A stretch of DNA of 64,000 nucleotides, from positions 91,632,944 through 91,696,943 of the forward strand of contig NC_066582.1 in NCBI RefSeq assembly GCF_024323335.1. Reading direction: 5' to 3'. This document shows, piece by piece, positions 20,418 through 31,955 of the stretch; position 1 is the first letter of the stretch; each line of letters opens with the position of its first letter. This DNA comes from Lathyrus oleraceus. Its lineage: Eukaryota > Streptophyta > Magnoliopsida > Fabales > Fabaceae. The position numbers and the translations under genes were made by a program. The notes below the pieces were generated by a model. The model did no database searches and was not told the DNA's origin. It saw only the letters and a list, made by a program, of their open reading frames with translations.

Positions 20418-23400
20418 AGGCATCCTGTTCTGTCTCTGGATGAGATCCATGGGTGATACTTTCTGGTAGCTGGCAAGGAGTTATGTTAGTACTGAAGCTG
20501 GACCCTGTGTAAGGTTCTGCAATTCCCTGAATGGTCCCTTGAAGTAGGTGGATGGACTGTTCATGACAGGAATGGTGTGTTCCTGTCTCTGGAGATTGGC
20601 AATTGGCCTGAGTGTGAGACAGTTGTGCCAGTACTTAATCACATTCAAACCTGGTATGGTCTTAGAGGCCAATCTGGTGAAGTGTGTGTTCACAGGTTGA
20701 GTTGTATTATGATTTCCGCTGCATAATACCTGGCAGAACTCAAACTCTGATGAAGTTTCCCCTCATGTGGATGAAAGGCTGCTGTGTTCAAGATCTCATC
20801 ATAATCTACTGAAGATGTCAAAGATACTTGAGTCTCCTCAAGTCCTCTCATCATGACGTTCTCACTTCAGGATGGTAAGAGTCACTTAATTACTGATTCT
20901 CTTACTCTCTTGAGTAGTGTATATGAAGACCTTGAAGACCTTCAAGGAAGGTTTGTTCCAAGGAGGTGGAACCAATGTTCTATGTGATGTTAGAACATGT
21001 TGTTCAACAAGTATGCAGCTACTGGTTGAAGAGCAGATGTATTAGGGTTCAAACAAAGGGATAATTCTGTTTGGAACCTACTCCTGACCTGGAAGAGGAG
21101 ACATCTGTGTGGGCTAAGTTGACAAGAGCAGGGTCAACTGGGTGTGTGCTCAAGAAGGTCATCCCTAGAAGTTGAGCTGGTTGAGATGTGACATTGTGCA
21201 ATCTCCTGCTGTTAGGCATCTTCCTGCAATTTGATCAGGATTGGATAGTTGTTCCCTGAAGTACTATGGTGTGTTGGAAGACAAGTCTCCTGGATGTTAG
21301 CAGTCAATAATGGGGTAACCTGATTGTGATATCATTTAAGGGGGTTGGAACCATGAATCTTGTTATTCAAACACCACGTTCAGAAGTGGCAGTTCTTACT
21401 AGGAGTGAGAATATGAAGATTCAGAGGTTGGTTGAGGTAATATGCTCTGGCAATGCATATCTACTATTGACTGGTGTGTGTCTCACAAGTACTTATGATC
21501 AGCTGAAGTCTGATTGGTCTGATTGGAGGAGTTAGTTGCCACTGGTAGGGATAGTGTATGTCATATTGAGACATATGTATACAATGCATGGATACTAGTG
21601 TGGAGTCTCCATGATTGTTAAGTTGAGGGGGAGTTTTGGTTAACCTCCTCAAGTGTGGTCAGCCTTGGGTCTGGTTGGCTGTTGACCTGTGTCACATGGG
21701 TTCTGGTTGATGTGTGACACATTTGCAAGGAAGGATTCATCTGTCTCATTCCTAAGGGTGAATCTAATCTGGAAAGAGTCTCAAGACTGTTGAGGTGCTT
21801 GCAAGCAGAAGATGTTGACACTAGAAGAGTATTTTCAAAGTATTCTTATGGTGGAAGTATCTGAAAGGATAATTGGGAAAGGATTTAAGATCAATGTCTA
21901 CTTGTGTCAAGTACAAGTATTTAATTGATTATCCTTGGAGCTCAAGACAACTGATGTTCTTAAAGATGTTGGAACATCTCTTCTTCAAGACCCTGTGAAG
22001 AATCACAGGAAGGATAGTACATTGAGTTATGATCTATCTCTTTGGTGGCAGCAAAAGCGTATGATCTCTGAAAAGGTTTCCTGGCAAGAAACATGTTCAG
22101 CCTTGGCATGTCCAAGAAGAAGAAGACATCAGAGCCTTGATGGTGGTTACTTGGATCAGCTTATTTCTGATCTAGGTAAGGAAGTGCATTGGCTAATGCA
22201 CACTGTGGAGTCAAGAACAAGTGACAGCATTCTTGACATCATGGAAACAGCCTTGCTTTAGGAAGTGGAATCCTTGGCAGAGCTGAAGGGTTAGTTTCCA
22301 ACTGGTCCTTCTGAAGACTCATACATCAGAGTGTCTGATGTCTTTGGAGAAGAAGCAGGGATTCATCAAGGTGTGAGCTTGGATGACTTAACTGCAAATC
22401 TACTGGATGGAGGTTGTTTACTCAAACTTGGTTCCACAATCAAGTCTATGAGAACATTGAACTCTTGTTCTGTGAAGGGAGGAAGTTCTTTCAAGTGGCA
22501 GAAGAAGGAGCTGAATTCAACAGCTGGATGTCAAGCACAATGTTGTGACATTCGGTTCTGCATCAGATTCTTAGTTGATGAAGTGGCACATCAACTTGAG
22601 ATAGAAGGATCTACAGGGTTGTAGATTGGACACTTCAAGTTCAAATCTCACTTGAAAGGTCAGAATATCTTTGGGAGAAGTCTGATAAACTTGGGAAGGT
22701 CAAAAGGCAGCATTTGACCTTGTCATATGAGAATTCATGAAGGAGGTAATCAACCAGTGGCATTTGGTCTATCTCAGAAGTGAGTTCTAAGAATCAAGAT
22801 AATCAACATATGGCAGCAGATTATTCTTGAGTAAGGTCTGAGACTAATTACTTTCGAGTAGAAAAGTAGGAAGTTGAAGACAAAAGGAGGGGCTTCCATT
22901 CATCCCTTGGAGCTTGTGGTAGAAGTTCTGAGCTATCTATGGAAAACTGTCTCTGGTAGTGGGATGAGAGTGTATATCCCTATGTATGTCTGGGTTCCTC
23001 TGGCCCAAGCTGAGGACTCAGTAATATCTGAAGTCTATCAGATAGTGCTCCTTGTGATGCTGTGAAGGAAGTCTTAGCTGATGTTCAAACATCTTGTGAA
23101 GTGATCTTCTGTTCTGGTTAGAAGAGAAATTGACACAGAGTGTGGATGTGTTCAGCCAAGAGGGTTGGACAGAGGGTGCGCTCTTGAAGACATGAAGATG
23201 CGTCTTATGTTTTCCTTTCATCAAGTGGTCTGGAATCTCTTTGAATCAGGAAGTATGTGAAGGTCCAACCTTGGGGTGTTGGATATGATCATGTGTGACC
23301 TCCAAGAGAGTAGGTTGTCCATGACAGGGGGAGTTGTGCCCTTGTGCTGCAAGCAATCACCAAGCTTGTGGCCTGTGTGTTCTCAGATGACAAGGCAGTT

Positions 23401-24362
23401 ATCAGGATGCTGTGATGTGAGCAGAAGAATGTCTGACCGGATGTCATGACATTGCCCTGGACATTGCTGTTAATTCCTTCTGAATTTTCAAGTCATTAGG
23501 AATTATGAGGGTGATGTGGCTAAGTCTGATAAACCAGAATAAGACTGATGGCTACAGCTGTGTGGTACAGGGGGAGTAACCATCAACTGAAGTATGGAAA
23601 GTTGGCTGTAGCAGTGCTAGGTGTCTGGAGGTATGACAGAGGTCAAAGTGAATACTGGCTGAATGCAGGAATGTTAAGACATCGCGTGCAACGTGTCTGA
23701 CTGCATATATGGAATGGTCTCCATGCACTGGAACGGCTGTTTTGGAAAAGAAACAGTCAAGAGCTATAAAAGGTATTCAAAGATAGTCTGAGATTTTGTT
23801 GGTGATTCTCTGACTGTTTCTCAGCAAAAATAAATGCATCTTGACCAAGCATTTATTTCTACCGGAAATTCCTAGGCACAGGCAGGGCTATTTAAAGGAT
23901 GCAATAGCCCTCTTCCTCTCACAAGAAAAACACTCCATTCTCAGAATCATGGGGTATGTTAAGGTTTGGGCAAGCAGCGCCTGGATCTGGTTTTGTGAGG
24001 GCTTCCTTTACAAATGTTTAGCTAAAAAGGGGGAGAGAAATATAGTCCTGGGGATGAGAATGTACCAGAAGAAAGCCAACTGTGGATGTGGCAGCAAACA
24101 GAAGTTGGCATCAGACACAAAATCCACCAGCTGGGGTTTCCACTTGTGTCTTGTGATCTGAGTTAAGAAGACAGTTGTGCCTTGTGATCTGAGTTACATT
24201 GTCTATGTACTCAGCATTACATATTCTTCTGGAAGCTCTCCGGGTGAGGGGAAGGGTTCTGGTACAACTGAGTAGTGTCCCTCTTCTTCCTCATGTACAC
24301 CAACATTGGTGTTCATGGTGGGGGAGATAATAACAGAGGAGTATTTGTTTTAGCTAAAATTT
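20418..24362 (+). other. Non-coding internal region of Copia-1
   Basis: Nearly 4 kb without a recognisable protein. The longest frames (21935-22261 and 23841-24161, about 105 codons) show no domain that I know. GGGGGAG strings occur at 21627, 23327, 23570, 24029, 24320 and 24369, denser toward the right LTR. A TATAAAAGG string lies near 23765. The sequence is not AT-rich like the surrounding LTRs and looks like former or captured sequence rather than simple filler. Confidence 0.7.
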
Positions 24363-24377
24363 GCCAAAGGGGGAGAT
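24363..24377 (+). promoter_or_regulatory. Polypurine tract of Copia-1
   Basis: GCCAAAGGGGGAGAT ends directly at the right LTR. This is the form typical of plant copia elements. Confidence 0.9.
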
Positions 24378-26098
24378 TGTTAATACCTCAGGATTGGCAT
24401 TAATTTTAGAAAACAAATAATGTAGTCACCTCTGTTGTTTTAATATGTTGGGTTGAAGAAATTCAACATCTGGACCAACATGTCATGTACGATGTCACGA
24501 CATCAGGTCTGTGACATCGCACATGTGTAGGAAACTGAATTAATTAATTCAGTATATGTTTTGGGATCAGCAAGGATATCTGGTGAATATCCTAACTCCC
24601 AGGTGGAGGTCTTGAAGACTAAATCAGAAGATATATAGGCTCAAAATATGGAGATATATATGGAGAGAGTTTAGGAACTTGAAGACCTTGTTTGTAGCAG
24701 AATTTTTCTGCTGAAGTTGCAACAGCAAAGAACAAGTCTGCTGCAACTTTCTGAAGGCCCAAATCCAGTTGGGTAATTAGGTTATAAATAGCTGATTGTA
24801 ATCTAGTTTTTGTAAGCCTCTTAGAATGAATTTTTAAGGGTGTGTGTAAGGTAAACCTCCCAATCTGTGGGAAGGTTACCATGTGTCTCTCAGTGGTAAA
24901 CCTGAGAGTGTTTGTCACTCAAAGCCTGTAGGAAAGAGTGATTATGTTCTTGAATGAAGCTGTGAAGCAAGTTCAAGGTGTTTGCACATTACATTGTATT
25001 TGTAGTGATAGGAATGGAAACTGGAGGTTTCTATCTAGGAGTTCCTAGGTATAGATTGCATTGGGTAGGGATTAAGTGATGAGTTGTAAACGGGGGAGTT
25101 TAACTCTGAATTGATACTACTAATAGTGGATCTTCTTCCTGGCTTGGTAGCCCCCAGATGTAGGTCATGTTGGACTGAACTGGGTTAACAATTTCCTGTG
25201 TTTGTTTACCTACTGTATGTTATAATCATGTCTGCCATAATTCAGGTTGTGTTACAGTCTGCCAATCAAGTTAATAACAAACCTGATACACAGCCTTCTG
25301 TTGGTATGTCAATCAGAATGTTTTGACATTCATCAACAACAGCACATACTGTTTAATAAGCTGATGAATTCAGTTCAGTATGTAGTGAAGTCTGGTTTTA
25401 AAAGGCATATCAGACCTGGCCAAAAGAGCAGTGTGAAATTGTCAAACGGGATGTCTTGACAGTTCTTCCAGTAAGCTGATACTGAAGTAGAGACTGGTTG
25501 GTCTTTTACAGTACAGTAAATTTAGCAGTCTGTGTTCAGGAACTAAACAGACTGAGCATATGGCTCTGGGCTTGGATGTCAGACGGAATGCTGTGACATT
25601 CATTCCTGACAGCATATGCTATATTGTTGGATGGTTAGTTTTTCTGTTTCAGGATTTTTCTCAGGCTATTCTTCAGGAATCCACCAGCTGATCTAAAATC
25701 TAGGAAACTAACAACTAAGCTACAATTAATGAACCTAACAAATAATCTATTTGTTAGCTCCTTAATAAGTGGAGATTAGTTTAACTTGTTACAACCTTTA
25801 ATCTAGGAAATACAAGTACATGACCAACAAACTGGAACAATGTAACAGAGGATGTCCAAAACAGGATTGAGACATCGTGCTGATAACTGTGTAGGAAAAC
25901 AACAGTAGTGAATGTTATGGTGCCCATAACAAATTGTTCCTCCTCTATAGGATGACATAGAAGGAGAGGTTGTGACACTGTGAAAAGGTGCACAATAGAA
26001 CAGAGTGTAATAACTGTCTTGCTGTAATAAGTACAATGTTAGATCAGATGTCATGACTTGAAGTAGAACATCTGAATACTGACTACACCAGAATTTCA
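24378..26098 (+). repeat. Right LTR of Copia-1
   Basis: 1721 bp, same ends and TATA box (24783-24790) as the left LTR, 7 mismatches, no indel. Confidence 0.97.
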
Positions 26099-26103
26099 CC
26101 TAG
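26099..26103 (+). repeat. Right target-site duplication of Copia-1 (CCTAG)
   Basis: Matches 18678-18682 exactly and is followed by the continuing Ogre-3 LTR (CCATACC). Confidence 0.97.
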
Positions 26104-29100
26104 CCATACCTAAAGGAACAACTCTATTTTTCTCCAAAAATTCAGATCTGAAATTCAATTGCATTTGGTTGAATTTTCAGATCTAAAGTTCCTAGACCTT
26201 CACCATCTGATCCATTGAAGCTTCTGTTTGCAAAAGGAACCAAAGAGAGTGACTTAATTCTTCATAATCCAAAGGTTTTGCTCGACTGAAATTTGCTTCG
26301 AATCTCATTATACTTTGCTCAATTTGCCTTGATATTGTGTTGTCTAAAGTCCTCCTTATAGAGGCATCATTATTGTGTGTTTAATTGTTGGAATCGAGCA
26401 AGTTCAATTGAACACCATCAAACTTCCATCTCTGATTTCTCTCTTAATAGGAATCTAGAGTGGAAGTGAGTGGCATAGGAGTGATGTACATCACTTCACC
26501 TTTCGAATGGTGCCTGGATCGTTCATTTTAGTTAGCATTTGAAACTCTTTGTTGTTTGATCTTCACCGGAGCTCACCAGAGAAGACGGTGCCGCTGGCCA
26601 CCGTCTCATTGCCAGATCAATTGTGAGCCCTTGGATCTGATCTCCAGTTTATATCATAGCCATTAGATCTTATGAGTTTATTTAATTCATTATGTTTCTC
26701 ATTGACCTTGGACTATGGTACGCGCGCAGCTCATTGCCATTAGATCCTCCACGTCAATTAATGAGGATCCATCCAACGCACGTGGTTTTTTCTAATTTCT
26801 GAATTTTCCATTTTTATTTTTTAATTCCATATCATTTTCAAAAATTCATATCTCTTTTATTATTGGTCCAACGAATATGGGACCAATTGCATTATTTCTC
26901 TTTTAATTTCTAGTTTCTAAAAATGATTTTTAATATTTTTTTATTTTATCATTTGCTATTTTTTAATAATTTTCTCTTTTCTGGTTATTTTTAATTCATT
27001 TTAAATAGTTTTTAATATTCAAAAAATACAAAAAATATTTTCTCAAACTCTTTGAATGATGATAGATCTATGAAAAGTATTCTCATCAATTTATTAATTG
27101 ATTTGAGATTTATTTAAGATTTTAGTTCAATTAGGTTATTTTTCTTCATTTTTAATTGATTAAAAATAATTACTAACTTTTAAAAATGCTGGAATTTTTT
27201 GTCAAACTTTGTTTGACCTTGTTGAACTTGGGATAATTCACTTGGACTGTTCAAAGTTGATTTGAAGTGAATTTGAAGTTTGATCTTTCTTTAATATTTT
27301 AATTCAAGTTTATTTTTCAATATTAAAAATGCCAAAAATATTTTATTTATTTCTTGACTTCCAATCTTCATCTCACTTCTGTTTTTTTATGGTTTGACCT
27401 TGATCTTCCCTATCTTTGGTCAACATTGGTAGATTGGTACATTCCATTTCGTCTAATGCATTTTATTTTCTTCATTTCCATTATCTTCATCTTCTTCTTC
27501 TTATTTTCTTTTTTGATCAATGAGTTAAAGGTTGATAAGTTAGCATTGATTAGGGAGGTTTAATCTTCCTTGATTCAAATCTAATTCATCTTGATCAATT
27601 GATCATGTGAATGGCTTTGCATTAAGGATAGATTGCTTCTTAAATCTAGCAAAGGACTTAAACGAATACAAGATCAGTTCTCATCTTCTTTTTGGCATGG
27701 CAAGTTGTTGGAACTTGGTTCACTAATCAAGACTTCTAACTTGTGTTGTTGCCTACATTATTGTTGACCGGGCTCAGATAGTTGTGACTTCTACATAAGT
27801 CCAATTATGATTGCTTAACATATCGCTAAATTTGCCTTATGGCACACGAACTCTAAGACAACCCATTAACCATTAACATTTACTTTTTGCTCTTTACATT
27901 TATGCAATTTATTATTCTTGTACATATTATTCATTTGCTTTTCCCTTTGCTCATTTGAGCACATGTTCATGTTAATGCAATTTGCCTTTTGCTCACTTGA
28001 GCACATAATTGTGTATATATCATTGTGTTTGTGTTTTGTTTTAATTGTTGTGGACCAAATGCAAAGAAATGAATAATTGGACTTTGACTTTAGGACTTTC
28101 CCTATTTAAATTAGGAGTCAAATAGCAACTAGACATTGAGCCTTTAGAGTGCTATAAAAGTCAAAGAGCAACTAGGCATTGGGCCTTTAGAGTGCTATGA
28201 ATGTTGAAGAGGACTTTGAAAGGACCAATTTCTAAACTTCTTCTTGTTCATTTTTTGTTTGGTGATAGAACATTTTTGATGTGTGTGTTCTTGTGCTAGG
28301 AATTCCAACATTGAGCCAAATTGAGGAACCATTGCCATAAGCTTCTAAGAGAGAGAGATCTAAAAGCCATTGGAAGATTCCTAGGAGCTTGTTTTGATTG
28401 TGTGCTTGATTGCTTGAGTATTTGCTTATCTTGCTTGCATATTCCAAAGGATGGGAGCTACTTGGATCATCACTATGATCTCAAGAAGGGAACTCCATTT
28501 GTGGTTTTATTTCTCTTCCTTCATCTTTGAATGTTTAGGGTTTAGCCATTCTTCTTCTTCCCTCCACTCTAACCCAAGCCAAAACTCTTGTGCAAACATT
28601 TAACACTTGTTTTCAAACATTAGAAACCTAAGCCCTATGCTTTTGATTTTCAAACTTTCTTTTCATAACACTTATTTTGAATTGAATCTTTAAGTCAACT
28701 TTGACCATATTTTGTAAATACTTCTCATTGGTAAATATAACTCATTCAAATACTTTTGTGGTTTCAATGGCCACTTTCTTATCAAACAACTTTTTCATAA
28801 CCTTTAGCTATTAGGTTTGAGTTATCCTTGAGGTAGATGTAATACTCACCTATATCCTTAGTGATGGACAATGAGTCTTCCATGCTTATTATAGGGTTAA
28901 CCCCTCACTAGCATGTTGAAGTTATCCTCACATGGTGGATTTGTGGTTTTAGGTTGAGTTTTCTCCCTTGGATAACAAAAGACCTTAAGGCTTTTGATCC
29001 AATCAATTCACCAACTCATTTTGAGATTTTTACCCCGAACTACGAGGTTTTGATCCTAATCTTTTTTAAGATGGTACGTAGGCAATGGGTTCATCCATCC

Positions 29101-29442
29101 AAACACAAAATGTAAATAAACTTGTATATTCTTTCCTCATCTCTTCAATCATGTTTGCACAAATAAATTTTCACAAAATACCAACCTTACAACCAATATG
29201 AGAAGGGCTCCCTAGGAGTACCTAGGATGTTTTGGGTGCTTAAAACCTTCCCATTGCATAACCAACCCCCTTACCCAGATCTCTGACATTTTTACTAGTT
29301 TTTGATTCGATAAAACTTTTAGGTTTTTGTTCGCTTTCTAACCATTCCTTTGGATAAATAGAAGTGCGGTGGCGACTCGACTTGTAGGATTTACCTTAGA
29401 TTTAGTCAATATCTCTAATGGTAACGAATACCCCGCTACAAG

Positions 29443-29586
29443 TACGGCCAGGTCTCTGCAATCAACAAAGAAGATGGGGATAATGATTGCGACATTGACA
29501 ATTGGGTGCGTCCAAGGGTCCCGGGTGAAGTTCTCCGCAACTGGTGTTCTGAAGAGATTATCCAAGTCACTCTTCTTAAAGAGTAA
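29443..29586 (+). pseudogene. C-terminal end of the Ogre-4 gag-pro frame
   Basis: An open frame from the junction ending in TAA at 29584-29586. It reads through DNDCDIDNWVRP and EIIQVTLLKE, the kind of tail that closes the Ogre protease frame before the intron. The part upstream is cut off by Ogre-3. Confidence 0.7.
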
Positions 29587-29849
29587 TTTTATTTGTTTAT
29601 TCATGCATATCCAAGTTATACGTTCCACCCAGGGCGTGATGACTCATTGTAGGGCTCATCTATGTGGATTCCTGCATTTTTTATCATAAATAAAGGACGT
29701 CTTTTTGCATTCAAATATTTTGTTCACTATCTTTCTATTTTTGCAGTTTTCAAAAATCAAAAATATAAAAAAAATTATACATTCGGAAATGTTTTGTTTA
29801 GTTTCCACTTCTTGTTCACACTCATAAGCACATACCATCACTCATGCAG
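29587..29849 (+). other. Ogre-type intron between protease and RT in Ogre-4
   Basis: AT-rich, without a coding match on either strand, between the protease stop and the RT frame. It ends in CTCATGCAG (AG at 29848-29849). Ogre elements are known to splice an intron here, which joins gag-pro to RT. The exact donor is not clear to me. Confidence 0.6.
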
Positions 29850-31955
29850 ATGCACGTCACCGGATCCTATTGATAACAAATCTGCTATGGCTCGCTTCGA
29901 CTTTGAAAATCCAATCTTTCTAGCTGAAGAAGAGGGTGATGAAGACTGTGAACTCTCTGAAGAACTTACCAGGTTATTAAAACAGGAGGAAAGGGTCATT
30001 CAACGGCATCAAGAGTCTATTGAAGTGATTAATCTCGGCACCAAGGATGCCAAGAGTATGTTGACATCTTGGCTTGGTGTTATCAGGACATGCCCGGGAT
30101 TGACACAGACATTGTGGTACACCGTTTGCCTCTCAAAGAGGATTGACCTCCGGTCAAGCAGAAGCTCAGAAGAACAAGACGAGAGATTGTTGTCAAGATA
30201 AAGGAAGAAGTGCAAAAACAGTTGGATGCAGGGTTTCTAGCGGCTAAAGATTATCCGCCATGGGTTGCAAATATCGTTCCAGTACCTAAAAAGGATGGAA
30301 AGGTACGAATGTGTTTGACTACCGGGATCTGAACAGAGCTAGTCCTAAAGATGATTTCCCATTACCTTACATCAATGTTTTGGTGGATAACACGGCTCAG
30401 TTCTCGGTATTCTCCTTGATAGATGGCTTTTCTGGCTATAATCAAATTAAGATGGCACAAAAAGACATGGAGAAGACAACTTTCATAACCCCATGGGGCA
30501 CCTTCTGCTACAAGGTGATGCCGTTTGGTCTAAAAAATGCTGGGGCAACATATCAACGAGCTATGGTAACTCTTTTCCATGATATGATTCATCATGAAAT
30601 CGAGGTTTATGTTGATGATATGATTGCCAAATCTCAGACGGAAGAAGTACATCTGGTGAATTTGCAGAAACTGTTTGAGGGTTTGAGGAAATTCAAGCTG
30701 AGGCTTTATCCGAACAAGTGTACTTTCAGGGTGAGATCTGGAAAACTGCTGGGTTTTATTGTTAGTGAAAAAGGGATTGAGGTGGATCCGGCCAAAGTGA
30801 AAGCCATACAAGAAATGCCTGAGCCAAGAACAGAAAAACAAGTTCGTGGTTTCTTAGGAAGGTTGAACTACATTGCAAGGTTCATCTCTCACCTAACAAC
30901 CACGTGTGAGCCAATATTCAAATTGTAGAGAAAAGATCAGGCCATCAGGTGGAATGATGATTGCCAAAGGACTTTCGAGAAGATAAAAGAGTATTTGTAG
31001 AATCCTCCAATCCTTATGCCTCTAGTCCCAGGGAGACCGCTGATTATGTATTTAATAGTAATTGATAATTCCATGGGTTGTGTTCTCGGTCAACACAACG
31101 AGACAGGTAGGAAAGAGCATGCCATCTACTACCTGAGTAAAAAATTCACAGATTGCGAGTCAAGATACTCAATGCTTGAAAAGACATGTTGTGCACTTGC
31201 ATGGGCTGCTAAGCGATTGAGATTATACATGCTGACTCACACAACCTTAATGATCTCCAAAATGGATCCAGTCAAATATATATTTGAGAAGCCAGCTCTC
31301 ACCTGAAGGGTTGCTCGTTGGCAAATGGTACTGACAGAGTACGACATTCAGTATATATCCCAGAAAGCCATCAAAGGGAGTATTTTGTCAGACTATCTTG
31401 CTCAGCAGCCGATTGATGATTATGAGCCGATGAAGTTTGACTTTCCGGATGAAGACATCACGTTCCACAAGATGAAAGACTGTGAAGAGCCAGTTGTTGA
31501 GGAGGGACCTGATTCAGATGAAAAGTGGACTTTAATGTTTGATGGGGCCGTAAATGCCAAAGGATGTGGAATTGGTGCTGTCATTACCACTCCGAAAGGT
31601 GCCCACATGCCTTTGTACCGCTCGTCTGACTTTTGAGTGCACCAATAATGAAGTTGAGTATGAAGCCTGTATCTTGGGTATCGAGCAAGCCATTGATTTG
31701 AGAATCAAGACCCTGGACATCTTCGGAGATTCAGCTCTAGTGATCAATCAAATGAATGGTGATTGGAATACTCTCCAGCCTAATCTGGTCCCCTACAGAG
31801 ACTACACGAGAAGACTGTTGACTTTCTTCACGAAAGTAAGGCTGTATCATATACCTCGTGATGAGAACCAGATGGTAGATGCTCTTGCTACTCTGTCCTC
31901 CATGATCAAGGTGATTTGGTGGAACCATGTTCCCAGAATCGATGTTATGCGCCTC
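29850..31955 (+). pseudogene. pol: Ogre-4 RT and both RNase H domains, heavily damaged
   Basis: Starts with the acidic leader shared with Ogre-1 (RFDFENPIF, near 29890). About 60 nt are missing near 30050 with a frame change, TGA occurs near 30146 and one base is missing near 30315. TAG codons are at about 30927 and 30998, TGA near 31304, and a frameshift near 31620. RT core with YVDD near 30608, Ty3 RNase H to about 31400, and the archaeal-type RNase H (FDGAV, EYEA, GDSA) to about 31900 are all still readable. The frame is then cut by solo LTR-a. Confidence 0.9.

Larger units (their letters stand above)
18683..26098 (+). mobile_element. Copia-1: complete but non-coding Ty1/copia-type element
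   Basis: 7416 bp with two 1721-bp LTRs, a 3974-bp internal region, a PBS for initiator Met-tRNA, a polypurine tract and a 5-bp target duplication. I see no gag, protease, integrase, RT or RNase H motif in any frame of the internal region. It must have moved using proteins of another element. The LTR length, PPT context and the recurring TGACAT motifs suggest derivation from the SIRE/Maximus branch of copia; that assignment is inference. Confidence 0.93.
16878..29440 (+). mobile_element. Ogre-3: only the end of the 3' UTR and the 3' LTR are in the window
   Basis: The last 212 bp of the 3' UTR (16878-17089) match the minus-strand Ogre-7 at 60236-60447, and the LTR families agree. The rest lies left of Ogre-2, outside the window. 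The right flank from 29441 is protease coding sequence of Ogre-4, so the right target-site copy should be AGTAC. Copia-1 is inserted in its LTR. Confidence 0.85.
17090..29440 (+). repeat. 3' LTR of Ogre-3, about 4.93 kb, split by Copia-1
   Basis: Begins TGTAAGACCCC at 17090 and ends CCCCGCTACA at 29440. The parts are 17090-18682 and 26104-29440. Solo LTR-a, Ogre-5 and Ogre-7 carry the same family. A TATA box is at 18609-18616, about 1.5 kb in, so the R-U5 part is about 3.4 kb long. The end module has GGTACGTAGGCA (29073-29084) and GGTGGCGACTC (29368-29378), 62 nt before the terminus. No coding potential; 26104-29000 is AT-rich and otherwise featureless. Confidence 0.92.
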
